A stretch of 64,000 bases of DNA from NCBI RefSeq assembly GCF_003722315.1, contig NZ_CP033580.1:1611001-1675000 (forward strand), given 5' to 3'. Positions 62,632 through 64,000 of this stretch are shown here, in pieces. Both the position numbers and the translations under genes were made by a program. Every line of letters begins with the position of its first letter. Position 1 is the stretch's first letter. The notes beneath the pieces are model-generated. The model was not told the DNA's origin, ran no database searches, and was given only the letters and a program-made list of their open reading frames with translations. The DNA is from Thermoanaerobacter ethanolicus JW 200. GTDB taxonomy: Bacteria > Bacillota > Thermoanaerobacteria > Thermoanaerobacterales > Thermoanaerobacteraceae.

Positions 62632-64000
62632 TTAAAATAATCACGAACAAAAACCAAAATATGTATGACATACAATATATAGTAATCAACACTGACAATC
62701 AAACATAAAGGAAGTGGTAAGGGAAAAGAAAAGGCAAAAAGAGGAGCTAAAAAAGGGCATAAATATCCTGTAGAAGTCAAATGTTAAAAAATGGCATGAA
62801 CTAAATTCAGCAAAAGTTAAGCCGATTGCATCAGAGCACTAAGAGACTTAAACTCATCAAATTTACCCAGTTTAATAGCTACAATAGCGACAGTAAGCAA
62901 AGTAATATGGCCAAAAGTATTAAGGTTGCTGACAGAATTAATATTTCTAACATAAGCCTTTTCAAAATCTAGAGCTTTAAATCGAGAATTATATCTTTCT
63001 GATTCTACTCTTAGTCTATAGACAGCCTTAAAATATAGGGAGTCTCTATTAATAGAAGACCTATAATCAGAAGATATAATAGCATACTTAGTACAGCCTC
63101 TATGCTTTTTGCCATTAAAATATTTAGGATGCTTTATAGGGCAGGCAGAGTCATCTTTAGAATTACAGAACTTGCAAACAAATTTTTGCTTAATAAAACC
63201 ATCAAAATACTGCTTGCCGTCTTTGAGCATTTTAATACCTGCTTCACAAACCATATAACCATCATCAGTCAGTGGGGGACTTTTAGAATTACGCTTGTTA
63301 AGAGGAATAAAACAATGACCATGGAGAGTATCTCTAACAAAATTATAAACTCTCTTAACATCATACCCCTTATCGGCAATAAAATTAACATACTTAAGGT
63401 TAAACCACTTATTAGTCTTTTCAAGTAAAGACAAAGCAACTTCAAAATCGGGGACATCAGCGGGAGTAGTAGTTTCAGCGATAGGTAATCCAGAGATAGC
63501 ATCAACAATAATATGATTTTTATAGCCCCAATAAAACTTATAACGTTTATTAGAAGAATCATTAGAAGCAGAATAAACGCCTAATTTACAATCCTTATCA
63601 GACTTAGGCTGATTATCTTTAGAGAATTTATTTTTAGAAAAAGACTTAGGGTTATTTAACTTAGTGTTAGCTTTAATAGGGGTAGAGTCCATGGAAATAA
63701 ACTCACCAGAGATAATGCCCATATTTTTGAGGATATTGACTTGATTTTGAAAGATAGAGGTCAAATAATCATGAGAGAACTCATTAATAAAACGGCGGAA
63801 AGTCCAATAAGAAGGAAGAGGTTTAAGGATGTTAAAGCCACAAAGATGAGCAATGATAAGATTATTGCGGAGATAATCTAAAAGGTCAGAAATTGTACCG
63901 AATCTTTCAGCTTTCATAACAATAAAAGCTCTAAACATTGCATGATGAGAATAACCCTTACGGCCAGGACTAGAGGAAGGGAATTCAGGTATTGAAGACA
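62620..64000 (-). mobile_element. IS element interrupting the kinase gene
   Basis: From about 62615 the DNA no longer matches acetate kinase. The stretch 62632-62816 is a non-coding IS end, and the transposase follows on the minus strand. The other end of the element, and any rest of the kinase gene, lie beyond the window. The exact terminus could not be fixed because no inverted partner is visible. Confidence 0.7.
62817..64000 (-). CDS. DDE transposase of IS4/IS5-like type, partial
   Basis: The frame is open to the right edge: upstream of the ATG at 63938 it reads SIPEFPSSSPGRKGYSHHA, so the true start is outside. Catalytic-type segments: FISMDSTPIKANTKLNN (first Asp), YKNHIIVDAISGLPIAETTT, FIADKGYDVKRVYNF (second Asp) and RVESERYNSRFKALDFEKAY (Glu with YREK-like spacing). 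A Cys-rich insert (CKFCNSKDDSACPIKH) lies between the second Asp and the Glu. No internal lesion is visible. Family placement is uncertain (IS4/IS5 superfamily or IS1182-like). Confidence 0.8.
   Translation of the reverse strand, partial: SSIPEFPSSSPGRKGYSHHAMFRAFIVMKAERFGTISDLLDYLRNNLIIAHLCGFNILKPLPSYWTFRRFINEFSHDYLTSIFQNQVNILKNMGIISGEFISMDSTPIKANTKLNNPKSFSKNKFSKDNQPKSDKDCKLGVYSASNDSSNKRYKFYWGYKNHIIVDAISGLPIAETTTPADVPDFEVALSLLEKTNKWFNLKYVNFIADKGYDVKRVYNFVRDTLHGHCFIPLNKRNSKSPPLTDDGYMVCEAGIKMLKDGKQYFDGFIKQKFVCKFCNSKDDSACPIKHPKYFNGKKHRGCTKYAIISSDYRSSINRDSLYFKAVYRLRVESERYNSRFKALDFEKAYVRNINSVSNLNTFGHITLLTVAIVAIKLGKFDEFKSLSALMQSA

Overview
The window looks like a chromosomal segment of a low-GC thermophilic anaerobic clostridium, most likely Thermoanaerobacter or a close relative. 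The evidence is A+T-rich DNA with strong GGAGG ribosome sites, a YtaF-type sporulation membrane protein, a ferredoxin-type corrinoid activator homologue, a complete B12-dependent diol dehydratase locus, and many insertion-sequence families (IS3, ISL3, IS256, IS30, IS110, an IS4/IS5-like element, a group II intron) in varied states of decay. No rRNA or tRNA gene was recognised. The species assignment is inference from protein character, not from a search.

1-30 kb is an accessory mosaic. It starts with the end of a DUF4445 corrinoid-activator gene and an ABC-class ATPase. Intact small genes (YmaF, a CofE-like ligase, an amidase-like protein without metal ligands, DUF3006) then alternate with broken ones (a metallo-beta-lactamase of the ComEC type, DUF1648, PspC, EamA, an amino-acid permease, an ABC transporter). 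A short decayed CRISPR-like array lies at 9264-9493. Intact blocks include an operator-flanked AAA/DUF234 ATPase, a glycosyltransferase operon followed by two c-di-GMP-type signalling proteins, a PlsC acyltransferase, a KimA-like permease, an IS110 element with a structured 5' leader (candidate bridge RNA), a SEC-C protein, and a MarR regulator next to a DHA2 efflux pump.

30-40 kb is a divergent sigma-54 locus. On the minus strand an enhancer-binding regulator is followed by a DUF917 protein and a strongly diverged hydantoinase-A-like protein that has lost its phosphate-binding loops. On the plus strand, behind a clear -24/-12 promoter, are an NCS1 permease, an intact DUF917 protein, an intact hydantoinase A and an Asp/Glu/hydantoin racemase. 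An array of ATGAGAAA repeats phased at about 10 and 20 bp sits between the two arms. This looks like a transport-plus-hydantoin/thiohydantoin catabolism unit with a paralogous, probably non-catalytic pair tied to the regulator.

41-64 kb is a propanediol/glycerol utilisation microcompartment locus. A PocR-domain histidine kinase and an AraC-type response regulator come first, then YtaF and a group II intron inserted just behind the ytaF terminator. The operon then runs pduA-B-C-D-E-G-H-K-L, eutJ, a pduM-like gene, pduN-O-P, pduF, pduT-U-V and an acetate/propionate kinase gene cut by an IS element at the right edge. The dehydratase, its reactivase, the adenosyltransferase, CoA-acylating aldehyde dehydrogenase, phosphotransacylase and shell proteins are all present. 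No pduJ, pduQ, pduS or pduX homologue lies in the visible part. Paired direct repeats overlap the -35 region of the putative pduA promoter and are candidate sites for the response regulator.
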